NCBI GenBank assembly: GCA_033065855.1
Contig: JAVXUO010000300.1
Location: 62,001-126,000, forward strand
DNA length: 64,000 nucleotides
Direction: 5' to 3'
Source: Escallonia rubra
Taxonomy: Eukaryota > Streptophyta > Magnoliopsida > Escalloniales > Escalloniaceae
The notes under the pieces were generated by a model, which was not told the DNA's origin, did no database searches, and worked only from the letters and a program-made list of their open reading frames with translations. Made by a program: the position numbers and the translations under genes. Shown here piece after piece: positions 1 to 11,472 of the stretch (its first letter is position 1; each line of letters begins with the position of its first letter).

Positions 1-545
1 AGACTGGCTTGATTCTTGGTGCATGGTGATCTCCTTAATTAGCATATTAGTTGTAAGGTGGGTGGTACCCTACCTATTAAGGTGAAGATGCGATAGTGTT
101 GTTGAGATGGTTTGGTCCATTCAACTGATGGCTTTGGGTGCCGCAGTGGGAAAAGTGGCTTGTGACGATTCGGAAAGACAAGGGGATGTCTGAAGAAAAC
201 ATGCATTCAAGCAGTGAAGATAACATATAGTGGATAGGAAAGAGTGGAGGAAATGGTGTTCTGTAGTTGATCTGTTTGACATTCATGTGAGAAATACTAT
301 ATTTCTATTCAACTTTAGTATAACTTCGACTAATCATTTTATCCATTCAATTATAGGTATTGGTGTGACTTAATGATTATTCATTTTTCATTGGGAATGA
401 CTAGTGAGTCAAATTTAACTGAGTGCAACATTCAATTTAGCAAAAGAAAAGAATATGGCCGCTTTTAGTATCCATCCTACACATGTATGTTTCTAACTTG
501 CTGCAGCATTATGTCGTCATTGTCTCGGTTCTTTGACTGCTGCAG
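1..545 (+). other. Intron or upstream part of the S1P lyase gene
   Basis: No exon of the adjoining sphingosine-1-phosphate lyase could be recognised here. The stretch ends in an acceptor (TGCAG at 541-545) that starts the first visible exon, so at least its right part is intron. The missing N-terminal membrane segment must be encoded here or, more likely, to the left of the window. Confidence 0.6.
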
Positions 546-3500
546 GTCGTTGATAAGTTGCAGTCTTCTGGTAAATCCAAGAGGGATGATTGGAGGACTG
601 AGTTGCCGAAGGCAGGATTAGGAGTTGGAACTATAGACAAATTGAAAGATGAAAAAATGAACGATGTGGTTTGGCAAGGCAAATGCTCTGGTACAGTGTA
701 TGTCTTTTGCTTATTTGTTTGTTTTACTTCCTTAAATAGGGAACTTCTTGCATGCTCTTCTCTTGTGGACTAAAATTCCGGTACTAGTCTACATATCGTC
801 CCCTCTTGAGGGTAGTTTACTCTAAAATAACTCCATGTTTCTTGTGCAGGTACATCGGAGGAAGTGAGTCTGAAGGACATTTTTCTGTGATAAACGAGGC
901 ATGTTCAATGTTAGTAAGACGGCACTTACATTTTTCCCAGTCTATTGTTGTTGTGCAGCTCCTGGTTTCTCAAAATGATACTAAAGAATTTTTCTTGGTT
1001 CACACAAGTATAGAAGGTTCTAATTACGTATCTGCTTGGTATAACGTTATAATATTATGGATAGCCATTCACTGCCAGAAAGATACTTTCCATGTGGGGG
1101 TTCTCCCAGACAGAAGAATGAACGAAAACTCCACCACATATATCTTTCCTCAATTAAAATGTTTAGTCCAAGAGATTGACTCATCTGACCGTAGATTTTA
1201 TCAACACCATGTGGGGACCCACATATATTATATTGACTTAAATTCCAAGCATTTTGCAGCTAAAGCTTGATCCCTGGCTCTGACATTTGAGTGACTTTTC
1301 TGCTCTCAGTTATGTCAGCTTTGATCACAAATAAGAGGTTGGATTTTTTGTGAGTTACTAGATATGAAGATTTTTTGTAATTATATCTCCTGTTTGCATA
1401 CCAACCCTACTTTTTAAGGGTAGAAGAAAGCAATCAAGCATCATAAGAGTGAAAGGGGGGATATATGCGCTCAAAATGCCGGTGTAAATCTACAAGATAA
1501 CCCTACAGTGCAGATTTCTATGATTTGGCACTTTTCCGTATCATGAACTGTATGATTAAAATTTACCGCCGCAAGATGTTTAGCATAAACTGTTGTGGCA
1601 TTTTGAGTTTTTGACTATATGCTTCTGAGATTCTACGATTTTATGCTTAGATCTTTTAGTTTCAAATTTCTGGGATTTCCTGTATTTGACATTTGGACCG
1701 TAGGTGTAAGGAAGTTTAACTGAAATCAGGATGTTTTGGCCCATCGTGACGACATATTGGCCTAATAGTGTTTTTGTGGTGCCCTTTTCTCCTTATAGTT
1801 GACATATCAACTCTTGGCTGCAATTGTTAAGTAATGTAGCAAACTTCGAACCTGAGCCTCTTACTGTAGTTTGAATCACCTTTCAGGTTTGCACATACCA
1901 ATCCACTGCATCTGGATGTATTCCAGAGCGTTGTGCGATTTGAGGCAGAAGTGGTTGCTATGACAGCAGCATTACTTGGAAGTAAAGAAAAATCTTGCGG
2001 AGGACAAATATGTGGAAATATGACCTCAGGAGGAACTGAAAGTATTTTACTAGCTGTGAAATCATCACGTGACTATATGAAAGCTAAGAAAGGAATTACA
2101 AGACCAGAGATGTGTGTTAATTTCCTTGTTCTTATTTATCTTTGCTTGTCTGGCTTTGATATATGAATCATTCATAGGACACATTATGTTTTATATGTAG
2201 GATAATACCAGAATCTGCGCATTCAGCTTATGACAAGGCTGCTCAATACTTTAACATCAAATTGTGGCGTGTCCCAGTGAATAATGAGTTTCAAGCAGAT
2301 GTCAAAGCTATTAAACGCCTTATTAACAGAAGTACAATTCTGGTACATTACTCTAGACTAGCCCACTGATTGTCAATTTGTCATTGATCCCGCAAATATT
2401 CAAGATGGGCTTAAGTTTTGACCTCCTTGTATGGTACCATATTCAATTAACATCTTGTGACTATTCATCTATCTTGAAATCTGGAATCTGCAGATTGTTG
2501 GATCAGCACCTGGGTTTCCACATGGCATTGTCGACCCTATCGAGGCATGTGGGAGTTTGACTGACTTTTTAGCACGAGTATCTGCAATTATTTTCACTGC
2601 AAGACTAATGAAATGGCCAATTATTCTTGCAGGAGCTTGGTGAATTAGCGGTCAGTTACGGGATTTGTTTCCATGTAGACCTTTGTCTCGGTGGTTTCGT
2701 GTTGCCTTTTGCTCGTAAACTTGGGTATGTCTGGCTAGAGTTTATGTTGACAGTAGCTTTGTCTATTTCTTACTTGGTGCTTGCGCGTTAAGCTTGCTTT
2801 GGCTGCAGTTCTTTTGTAAATATCCTTATTGCTTCCAATTTCGCTTTACTTATAAAATTTGTAAGAACTTGAGGATCTGTCTCGCCTCGTTCTTTTTTGC
2901 TTTTCGAGGTATGTTATGACGGCTACAAAGATCCATCTAGTATGTACCAGTCTGTTTTTTCTGGTGAGAAATGCTCAACTTACATGCAGTGTAAAACTTA
3001 AATTTACAGCGATCGACAACTAGTAGTGCAAGTCAAATGTGTGGCTTTAGCTCATTGGATTACATGCTATGATCACTCACATCATGCTGCTGACCATGTT
3101 TGAAGTTAATTGGAGGTCAAGAGATATCTCATCACGTTTGGAATTAACCCATTGAATATCTGATCACTCACATCATGCAGACCAATGTTTGAAGTTAATT
3201 GGAGGTCAAGAGATGTCTCATCAATCCAGTGCTTGGTATTGTCTAAATGTGTTTATTGAACATCTATTGAACTCTGATGGCTTAGTGACTAGAGCATGAA
3301 CCTGATAGTTGTTTCCAAGAGTTACCCAAAAAGGTTCTCGAGGGATGGAGGTTTAGTAGATATGACACCCATTAGAAGTTGAACCCTCCTCTCACTAGTA
3401 TATTCAAAATTGCAGTATAAGCTGCAGCAAAGTGGTACACATCTTCGGAACTTACTCTTGAACCCGCATTACAAGCCATTAGTTTTTCTGAAGCCATACT

Positions 3501-6082
3501 ACACACAGTTGCTTTGCTTTATGGTCGTGTTGTGCCATCAATTAAGTTGAAGCATGATGGAACTAGTGTTCTTTCCATTTGAAATTGGTTTTTCGGTGCA
3601 TATCAGGCCAACGTGTTAAGTTACATAGTGGCATACTTCCTGTTTTGATTGTAGATGGCATGACCTCATGTAACAATTTCTTTCAGGTATCCTATTCCAC
3701 CTTTTGACTTCTCTGTTGGAGGGGTAACCTCAATATCAGTGGACGTACACAAGTATGGCTTGGCTCCAAAAGGAACAAGTGTAGTTTTGTACAGGAACCA
3801 TGACATTCGAAAGGTACTCAATCACCGGTACTGTAATAGGTAAACTTGAAGGGATAACAAACTGGACCCGTTTTTGGATGAAAGTATAAGGCAACGGGGT
3901 TTTGGTCCCGTAATTTGGAGAATATGTGTCCCCTTCCCCCACCACAAACAAGCACTCACACCCCACAAATAAGAAACGTTCTTATCCTTTCATCTAGTGT
4001 AGTCGACTTCCAGTTATCAACCTCTTAATCGTGTCTATTGTCAGAAAAAAGGACATTTAGACCCTGTATGCATTTCTTTAAAGCCACAGGTTTCTTTTTA
4101 TGTTTGCTGGTCCTATAATGAGATTGGAAAGTAGGACCGTGGAAACTTCTTGCACCATCTAAACTTATGAAGGTTATCATCATCCTTCTTGTGTTGCCTA
4201 CTCGAATCTCTTGCCCAATCCATCTAATTACAGGAACTTAACTGCTGTAAAGGATGTTGCTCTTCAAATATGTGTCAAATCAGTGTATTTTCCTTCTAAT
4301 ATATACAGTACGGGGTGCGGGTTCGGGGAGCATAAGTCCATATATATGAACTCTGAGTAGACAAAGCCTCGTCCCTCGAGCCAACCATTTTGGTGTGCTA
4401 GAAGGAGTGCTTTTTCACTGTTCTGCTGTGTTTGGGGCTAATTATGCTGTAAAACACTTTAACGCAGCTTAAGCTAATACTGTAATTTGTTTTTACTTTT
4501 ACGTCTTCTGCTTGAAATTTTTGTATCATGCATCACTTTAGTAAATTTTACTGGTTCTTAATTCCTGATTCCTGTAAGCTTTTCTGGTGTGGCATCTTTT
4601 TTGGCGCGGTAATGCATACTTGGATACTATCTTAACTTCTGGCATCGCGTGTGAAACAGCATCAATTCGTTGCTGGTAAGTTACTTTTTCAGAATTTTTT
4701 GCCATAAGGTAAAGTGGATGCTCTCATGAACGCGTGTTGCAAGACTGGAATTATTTAAACTTTTTAATGGATTGTATGTGGGTATAGAATTCGGTATAAA
4801 GTTACCCTTGGATTTGAGACATAAAGAAACTTGAGTTCTTTCGTCTGGTCGTTGCAGTCATGATTTGACGTGATTTGGCTAGTTCCTTTTGATGAAAGAT
4901 CTTTTTGGTGGTTGTAATGAATTTCTTTGATCTCGTGCGCGTTTGCTTGTATTATGGTGCAGTTACGGAGTGGTCTGGTGGGCTTTATGTATCTCCAACC
5001 ATTGCCGGGAGCAGGCCTGGAGGTTTGATTGCTGGGGCTTGGGCGTCTATGATGTCTTTAGGGATGGAAGGTAGATATCCTACTGACCACATTGCAATTC
5101 TAACCATTTATGAGTCATGATATTGACATGTAGACTGGTCATTGGTTGAATATGTTTCAAGGTTACCTGGAGAACACGAGAGAGATCATGGAAGTGTCAA
5201 AGAAATTACAGAAAGAGTACATATTCTTACTTCCTACTTCCTACATCCTACTTCCTACATTCTTAATGGCATGAAGTCTCTAAACATTACTGCATAATGC
5301 TCTTATGGAATTCGCAGAGTGAAAGAGATTCCTGAGTTGTTTATTGTTGGAAGGCCAGACATGACAATAGTTGCTTTTGGATCTCACGTTCTAGACATTT
5401 TTGAAGTCAATGACATCATGTCATCCAAGGGCTGGCATTTGAATGCCTTGCAGAGACCCAACAGGTAGGCCTTCTTTAGGATATATGGCGCCATGTGTAT
5501 TTACAGAGTATTTTAGTAGCAACGGGGGTGGTTAACTCACTTAGACATCCGAGTTGCTTGGAGTGGTTTATAGGCTAGACATCTGTTTTACTCGGTGATT
5601 TTATTAAGACAATTCATTTTACGTTTGCATGACTGGTCCTATTCTGAACCTGTCTTACTATTTGCATTCTTCAGCATCCATATCTGTGTGACACTTCAAC
5701 ATGTAGCAGTTGTTGGTGAATTCGTGAAGGATTTGAGGGACTCCGTTCAAACTGTAAGTTGACGATTAGTTGTAACGATTCTCTGCCATCAGAACAGAGT
5801 ACGTTTTTTTTTTCTGTATCAGGACAATTGAGATTTCAATGTTCACCTAGGGTTTATTTGACATACAGGTTCCTAGTAAACATGGTTTAACTAGTGCTAT
5901 ATCGTGTCTTATACAATAAACTTTTCAGTTTCTGAAAAGGATCTTACTATTTCTTTCAGGTGAAAAGAAATCCGGGTCCAGTAAGCGGAGGGCTTGCTCC
6001 AATATATGGTGCTGCCGGAAAGATGCCCGACAGAGTGATGGTTCGCGAATTACTAGTAGATTTCATGGACAGTTCATGCTAG
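546..6082 (+). CDS. DPL1: Sphingosine-1-phosphate lyase, 5'-partial, 13 visible exons
   Basis: PLP-dependent lyase that cleaves phosphorylated long-chain bases to a fatty aldehyde and phosphoethanolamine, the last step of sphingolipid breakdown, at the ER membrane. Exons: 546-697, 850-909, 1887-2111, 2201-2342, 2494-2544, 2633-2724, 3687-3813, 4660-4675, 4963-5070, 5162-5216, 5318-5464, 5675-5753, 5960-6082. All junctions keep one frame, giving 458 residues to a TAG stop. Visible signatures are [20 protein letters not shown], the PLP-lysine segment [13 protein letters not shown] and the C-terminal [15 protein letters not shown]. Plant homologues are about 540 residues, so roughly 85 N-terminal residues, including the membrane anchor, lie off the left edge. 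Intron 5 uses a GC donor and exon 8 is only 16 nt. No frameshift or stop was seen, so the gene looks functional. Confidence 0.95.
3070..3222. repeat. Tandem duplication in S1P lyase intron 6
   Basis: Two copies (about 3070-3134 and 3160-3222) share TGATCACTCACATCATGC and GAAGTTAATTGGAGGTCAAG, followed by GAGAT(A/G)TCTCATC. The offset is about 90 bp. They lie inside the intron 2725-3686 and do not touch an exon. Confidence 0.8.
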
Positions 6083-6546
6083 TGGCAATCCTTGTATCCC
6101 TGATGCAATTCTGTTTGATTCATTGTTTAGGTAGGCCTACTCAATTCTTTCGTCAAGCTTACACAGTGAGGAAATTCCAAATGTATACATCAGATTGTGC
6201 ACTATATCCTGTTTCGACTTTGACGAATGTGTTTGATTAAGATGGTCTAGCCTAAGGAATCATGTTGGCGAAAACAATCATTTTGGGCCTACCGGAGCTA
6301 TTGCATCTTTTGGCCCAGTGATGGACGGTGTTGCAGCCACGGCTTAGCGTTGCATGTTGTGCATAACGCCCAGTGGGGCTTCAATTAGCAGGTCTTGGGG
6401 TTGGACTGGCTAGAGTAGCTACTGCCTAGTAGTGCGGTAAGTTGGTAGTTAAATTAGAATAGAGAACGTGAGAGTGAGTTAATCTAAGGCATAAATGAAT
6501 CACGTCAGGAACTAATACGAATCGCATCAGGAACTTAGTAATGTGA
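6083..6546. other. 3' UTR of S1P lyase and short intergenic stretch
   Basis: The first bases after the stop at 6082 should be the 3' UTR. I see no further exon, RNA gene or clear repeat before the LTR-like region begins near 6547. Confidence 0.5.
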
Positions 6547-8000
6547 TGTAATATCTCGAACTTTGGGAGCGGTTTAAAATGACTATCGGAGACCCAAAAA
6601 ATAAACGGGCGTTAAATTTGAGTAATGCTCGGGTATTAGTAGAGTATCAAAGCTCAAAAGAATTTTGGAGTAAAAATGTAATTTTGAAATTTTTTTGGGG
6701 CATAAATGTAAATTTTGGTTTTAGTGATGAAAACTAATAGAATGAATGCTAGTATATATTTTCAGTGATGTTTAATCAAATTGAGAATGCTTAGAATGAT
6801 TTTGGGACTTGAATGTACTTATACAAAATTTGGGGTTATTTTGTAATTATATAAAGTTTGGGAGTCTTTTTGTAATTTTATAAAAATAATTTAGAAACCA
6901 TGGTTTTTTAGGGTTTGCCACCACCTACTTGCTTGCATGACTAAGCTAGATAAACTATTTAATAATAGATTGGATAAGTGAGTCTTCAGAGGAAAGAAAG
7001 GAAACAGGGGAAAAAAAAAAGACGAAGAACAAAACAGAAGAAAGGAGGGAAACAGGGAGGAGAAAGAGGAAAAAAGAGACAGGTATTTTCAACGTGGGAT
7101 TCTAGAGTTCAGTGCGTGCTTTAGCACTGTGTGCTGTGTGTGTAACTAGGTGTTTTGGTAAGTGTTTCCGTGGGCGTAAGCTTCAGGCAGTGGATTAATG
7201 GGGAGAAGCTATGGTGTAACTGGGGCATTTTGTGGGTGTAGGTATTATGATATGCTCGAGGGTGTGTAGAAGGGAGATGGGAGACGGCTGTGCAGTGTGC
7301 GTGTTCTTGAGAAGGTGTGCGGGTGTGTGTATATGTGATGATCCGTGTGTATGGGTTGGTGTAATTATGTGTAATTGTGTTTAAATTATGTTAGTGGGTG
7401 TTAGTTAATCCATGTAGGTGTTTCTAGTGTGTTGATGACAATTCGTGGGTGTGTGGGTGAGAATTGAGCAGCCGTGTGCTTCGGCTGAAGATGGAAGAAG
7501 AGAGGTGTGTGTAAAAAAGGTGAATTAGTGTGTGTTTGATCATGAATAGTAGCTGAAATTGTCACCAAAGATGGACAATTAATTTAGCCAGTTTTCACGA
7601 ATTTTTATAAATAACTAGGGTCAAAATTAGACAAAGTCCAATACTGTAACCCCCAATATTTTTACTCGGTTAACTAACTAAAATTATCGAATTATTTAGA
7701 ATAGCAAACCAAGCTATTTTGATTTGAAAATTTTATGAAAGTTTTATTTTATTGATATAATTCATTATCTAAAATTTTGCGCCATTCCGAGGTCGATAGG
7801 TATTTTTCGCGAAACTGGCATTTTAGCGCTCAGTCCGATCATCGATTCTAAATTTTTGGGCGAATATTTTCTAAAATACTTTTTTGTCCAGAAATGAAAT
7901 CAGGATGCTTAAAATAGCGTTTTAAGATATTTTTCGAGTTTCAATGTTTTGTTATTGGTAGAATAGTAGATATACATACCGTGGATAATAAACTATGACG
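6547..8000. mobile_element. Possible LTR-retrotransposon remnant (Ty3-like LTR)
   Basis: The stretch starts TGTAATATCTCGAACTTT, similar to the TGTAAYACCYCG starts common in plant Ty3-type LTRs, and a second such start (TGTAACCCCCAATATT) occurs near 7646. Between them are a purine-rich tract (6980-7080) and GTGTG-rich DNA. There is no open reading frame, and I could not find a matching second LTR or target-site duplication. A solo or broken LTR is the best guess; ordinary intergenic DNA is possible. Confidence 0.3.
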
Positions 8001-8105
8001 CCAACATTCCTGACTTCAATGATTACCGTTTAACATTATCTAACAACAATTATAAAGAAAATAAAGTACAAAACTAAAGACCCAACACCTTTGTGCTTAA
8101 AAGGT

Positions 8106-8830
8106 TTAAAAACCAGCACCAAAATTCAAAAGAACACAAATATCACGCACAAACCAACCAAAAGTACAACCCGCACCGGAATCCTCACTTGGACAAACAT
8201 TGCCTCTGAATCCGATCATCATGTCTGATGGCTTATCCCAAAATAACCTTTTTTCGCAACCACAACCTGAGCAACTCACCTCCCACAGTGACACTATCGA
8301 CCACCCACCATCACCAACAAACCTAGACCACTCCACCCAACTACGCCGTTGCATGAGACTCAAAACTACCAGAAATTTGAGCGAACAACACCAACACAAG
8401 CCGCAATTTGTTAACAAACAAACAAAAACTGACAGGGTATAGAGCTAAGGGAGAAGGGATAAACTTAACATGAAATTGACATGCTCGCCTCATAGTTTGT
8501 ACCATCAAATTGCACCTCACATGCAAATTCACCACTATTATTATTATTAACAATTAACAATAACAATTTCAAATTTCTGAACACCCGGCCTTCTCTGACC
8601 CATTTGACACGCAAAGCCTTGGGTAAAATTAGCACCGGACGAAATCCCGCAACGAGCGTAACTCTCGTGTTTAGTTGCCATCGCAAAATCTGAGAAAATG
8701 TCACACGAATATTCTACCAAGCCTTGCGAGCTACCAAACTGCACTACTCATAGTTTGTGCCATCAAATTGTACCGCGCATGCAAATTCACCACCGTTGTT
8801 ATTAATAACAATTTCAAATTTCAGAACTGC
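8106..8830 (-). mobile_element. Copia-type retrotransposon scraps with a duplicated gag start
   Basis: On the minus strand, two segments (about 8488-8580 and 8747-8828) both translate to a peptide containing GEFAC.VQFDGTNYE. This resembles the FDGTNY signature near the start of Ty1/copia gag proteins. They are diverged direct repeats about 260 bp apart, and the second is followed by an in-frame stop. On the plus strand, 8200-8442 encodes QLRRCMRLKTTRN, loosely like the linker between integrase and reverse transcriptase of copia polyproteins. No intact gag or pol is present. These are decayed pieces, perhaps from more than one insertion. Confidence 0.45.
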
Positions 8831-9011
8831 AACTCAATATAAACTTCTTAAATTGACAAAAGAAATACTCCCTTTGTTCCTAAAAAGTTCATCATATTTC
8901 CTTTTTGAATAAAAAAATTGATAACTTTCTAAATTAAGAAAGATTTCACTTGTATTTTTTCACATTTACCATTCTTACACATTTTTTTAAAAAAATTTTC
9001 TTTCCATATTT
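8831..9011. other. AT-rich spacer with a Stowaway-like end
   Basis: The sequence ATACTCCCTTTGTTCCTAAA near 8865 resembles the CTCCCTCCGTCCC termini of Tc1/mariner-type Stowaway MITEs. No matching opposite end was found, so only a fragment can be suggested. Confidence 0.25.
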
Positions 9012-9541
9012 GGCTTCGTTTGACAAAACTTTTTTGGTTTTCAGTTTCCAAAAAAATAAAAAGTAAAGAGTAGTTAATTTTTTTTTTACAAAAACAAGTT
9101 GGTGTTTGATAACCCAGTTTTATTTTTTTTGTGCAATTTTTTTTTGTGGTGTTTGATAACTCAAATTTTTTTTTTGTGGTGGTTTGCGGTTGCGGTGGTG
9201 GGGCGTAGCGGTGGCCGACGGTGGCTAGTGGCTGCCGGCGGTGGTCACCGGCAGTCGCCGGAGGTGGCTGCAGGCAGTGGTGGCTGCTGGCGGTAACCTC
9301 CGGCGACTGCCGGCAAGCCGCCGCAGGCGGTGGTCGCTTGAGGCGGCTGTCGGTGGTGGTCTCAAAAAAATAAAACCAAAAGTGAAAAAAAAAAACTCAT
9401 TTTTGGAGTTTTTTTTTTCCAGTTTAAAAACTAGTTTTTTAAACTGGAGAAGAAAAAAAAAATGGTTACCAAACGCGTTTTTTTTTCCAATTTTCAAAAC
9501 TGAAAAAAAAACTGGAAAAATAAATGAATGTCAAAGGGGCC
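9012..9541. mobile_element. Possible hAT-like non-autonomous element with GC-rich core
   Basis: The ends are imperfect inverted repeats: GGCTTCGTTTGACA on the left and, reversed, GGCCCCTTTGACA on the right. Both are followed by oligo-T and CAGTTT sequence. The core (9180-9360) is a GC-rich degenerate array of GGTGGC/GCCGGC units that contrasts sharply with the AT-rich surroundings. No target-site duplication was visible. Open frames across the core are low-complexity and are not treated as genes. Confidence 0.4.
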
Positions 9542-10646
9542 TTAATTTTTTACGTACTTATTTTTTTTCTCTCACTTTTTTCCTTCTCTCAAATTTTTTT
9601 ATATTTTATAAATTATAATCTAAATAATTGTGCAAGTCAAATATGTTCAGTATAAAACAGTGAGAACATGAAGCTCAAATGTTAATGTTGCTCTCTCCAA
9701 ACCAGAAAGAAGAAAGGTAAGAGAAAGGAAACGAAAAATGGCGCTATAATTTCAATAGTTTGCGACTTTGTGCAAGCAGTGGATGTGAAACTATGAATAT
9801 GCTCAAGACTGATTCATTAGCTGTCCCCTTTAACATTTGCTTCGTTCCCTTGAACACCGGCCAAAGGACAGGTATCTCTTCATTCTTTTGAATCATGTGG
9901 TTTGCGTTTTTTCTGATCGGGAAATCATAAGCCACAGACGTTTCTGTTTGGCAAAATCTCGAGTCCTGTAGAAACTAGTTCGGAAAACTAGGTATCTCAA
10001 AGTGACTTCATGAATGCGAACAAAATATACACTGGTACTGCACGGAGTCTTTGCGTTTGGAAATTAATTCGTCGATCTCAGTACGAGTCGAGCTCGATTG
10101 CTGGATTTCAAGTAGGCTACTGATGTTCAGCAGATTTTGTGCTTACATTGCTAGTTGAGCCCCAAACCAGCTTTTACATGCCATTGAATTTTGGTCACCT
10201 GTCCTAATTTTGGCCCGCTTTTACTTTTTGAGTAAACGTTCTATTCAACCAAGCTACAAGTCAATCTCTGGTAAAAATGATGAGCAGGTTCAATGTTTAA
10301 ATGCTCTAATTCTATTCTCGGAATTTGCAGAGAGTTACAGTGGACAGAAATCATGAAATGGAACGCTTATTAGTTGTTGCAAGAAAGCATAGTGCTGGAT
10401 AAATACGACGATGAGATGGAAATATATGTAAATGGCTGTTCATAGGCATGTATGCACAACTGAGTGTTGGGAAGATGGCATTTAGCCATTATGTTCTGCA
10501 AAAGTTATCCTTCTATCTCAGATTGCCCATAGCAATTGGAATCCTGTTTTGTGGGTTTCTACACGATAATATACTAGAAAATAAATACCTTTTTTGTTAA
10601 AGGATGTTTTACCGTGGGAGTGTGGTATGAGTGCCAGTTGAGCTAT
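9542..10646. other. Intergenic stretch without recognisable content
   Basis: Short open frames exist on both strands, but none has a recognisable domain, splice structure or codon pattern. I see no RNA gene. Confidence 0.5.
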
Positions 10647-10708
10647 GAGGACAAAGATAGAGACCAGTCGAAAGAGCGAGGACAAAGATAGAGACCAGTC
10701 GAAAGAGC
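10647..10708. repeat. Perfect 31-bp tandem duplication
   Basis: A 31-bp unit beginning GAGGACAAAGATAGAGACCA occurs twice in a row (10647-10677 and 10678-10708) with no visible mismatch. The period is not a multiple of three, so the two copies are read in different frames of the overlapping short open frame. This argues against a coding role. Confidence 0.85.
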
Positions 10709-10974
10709 GGATGGAGCCTGAGCTTGGCACCAGTATGAAGGGAAAGGAAGAAGTGATCTCAAAACAATGGAGATTAAAGCTTTGTACTTTTCCTAATGAT
10801 AATGGATTTGATGAGCAGAATAACGTGTGAATGGGTAGATTAATGTGTTGTGTAATAACAAAACTTGTTATTTGCAGTGTTTTGATTTGGGGGTATGGAC
10901 AAATCAGGATTCTTCTAGAAGGCTGTCAGGCTGAGCTGGTTTTCACATTTAAGTTAAGGGAGCATTGAAGTTGA

Positions 10975-11467
10975 TATGATATTCCCACGTCTCGGATGTG
11001 GAATAGAATGAGATTGCTCTTATAAGACTTGGCCTATGATCTTAGAAGTACTTATTGGCTAGCCCTTTTGAGGGAGGTAATGCCTTGTGGTGGGGTTGTG
11101 GACTGGGTCCTAATAGATGGTAGTAGAGCCGACTCATGAAAGCTTGGGCTGGGCTATCGAGTTGGGCTGCTGATGGTTGGGGAAAACGAAGGCAAGCCCG
11201 GGTATGTCCCACATTAAGAGGATGGTTGGGGTAACGAAGGGTGAGCCGGATATATCCCACAATTGCTAGAGAGGAAAACTGTGGGCTATGTATGATCGAG
11301 CCTTAGTGAGGGGTATAACGAGGGGAAATTGTAATATCCCACATCGGATGTGGCATAGTATAAGATTGCTCTTATAAGACCTTACCTATGATCTTAGAAG
11401 TAACTATTGGCAAGCCCTTTTGAGGGAGGCAACACTCTGTGGTGGGGCCGTGGACCGGATCGTTATA
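10975..11467 (+). mobile_element. TRIM-like miniature LTR retrotransposon
   Basis: Two similar terminal repeats of about 140 bp (10975-11115 and about 11330-11467) share CGGATGTGG, ATTGCTCTTATAAGAC, CTATGATCTTAGAAGTA and CCCTTTTGAGGGAGG. Immediately after the left repeat, TGGTAGTAGAGCC (11118) resembles the primer-binding site complementary to initiator-Met tRNA. A purine-rich tract (ACGAGGGGAAA) lies just before the right repeat. GTTGA flanks both sides (10970-10974 and 11468-11472) as a 5-bp target-site duplication. At about 493 bp and with no coding capacity it fits a terminal-repeat retrotransposon in miniature. The termini start TA rather than the usual TG, so some decay is likely. Confidence 0.7.
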
Positions 11468-11472
11468 GTTGA

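Noticed and set aside
9241-9618. 125-codon open frame across the GC-rich repeat
   Set aside because: It is low-complexity Arg/Gly/Ala followed by Lys/Phe/Leu from homopolymer runs. The opposite strand is equally open, and no domain is visible.
10645-10830. Open frame over the 31-bp tandem repeat
   Set aside because: The repeat period is not a multiple of three, no domain is seen, and the frame begins within the repeat. Treated as non-coding.
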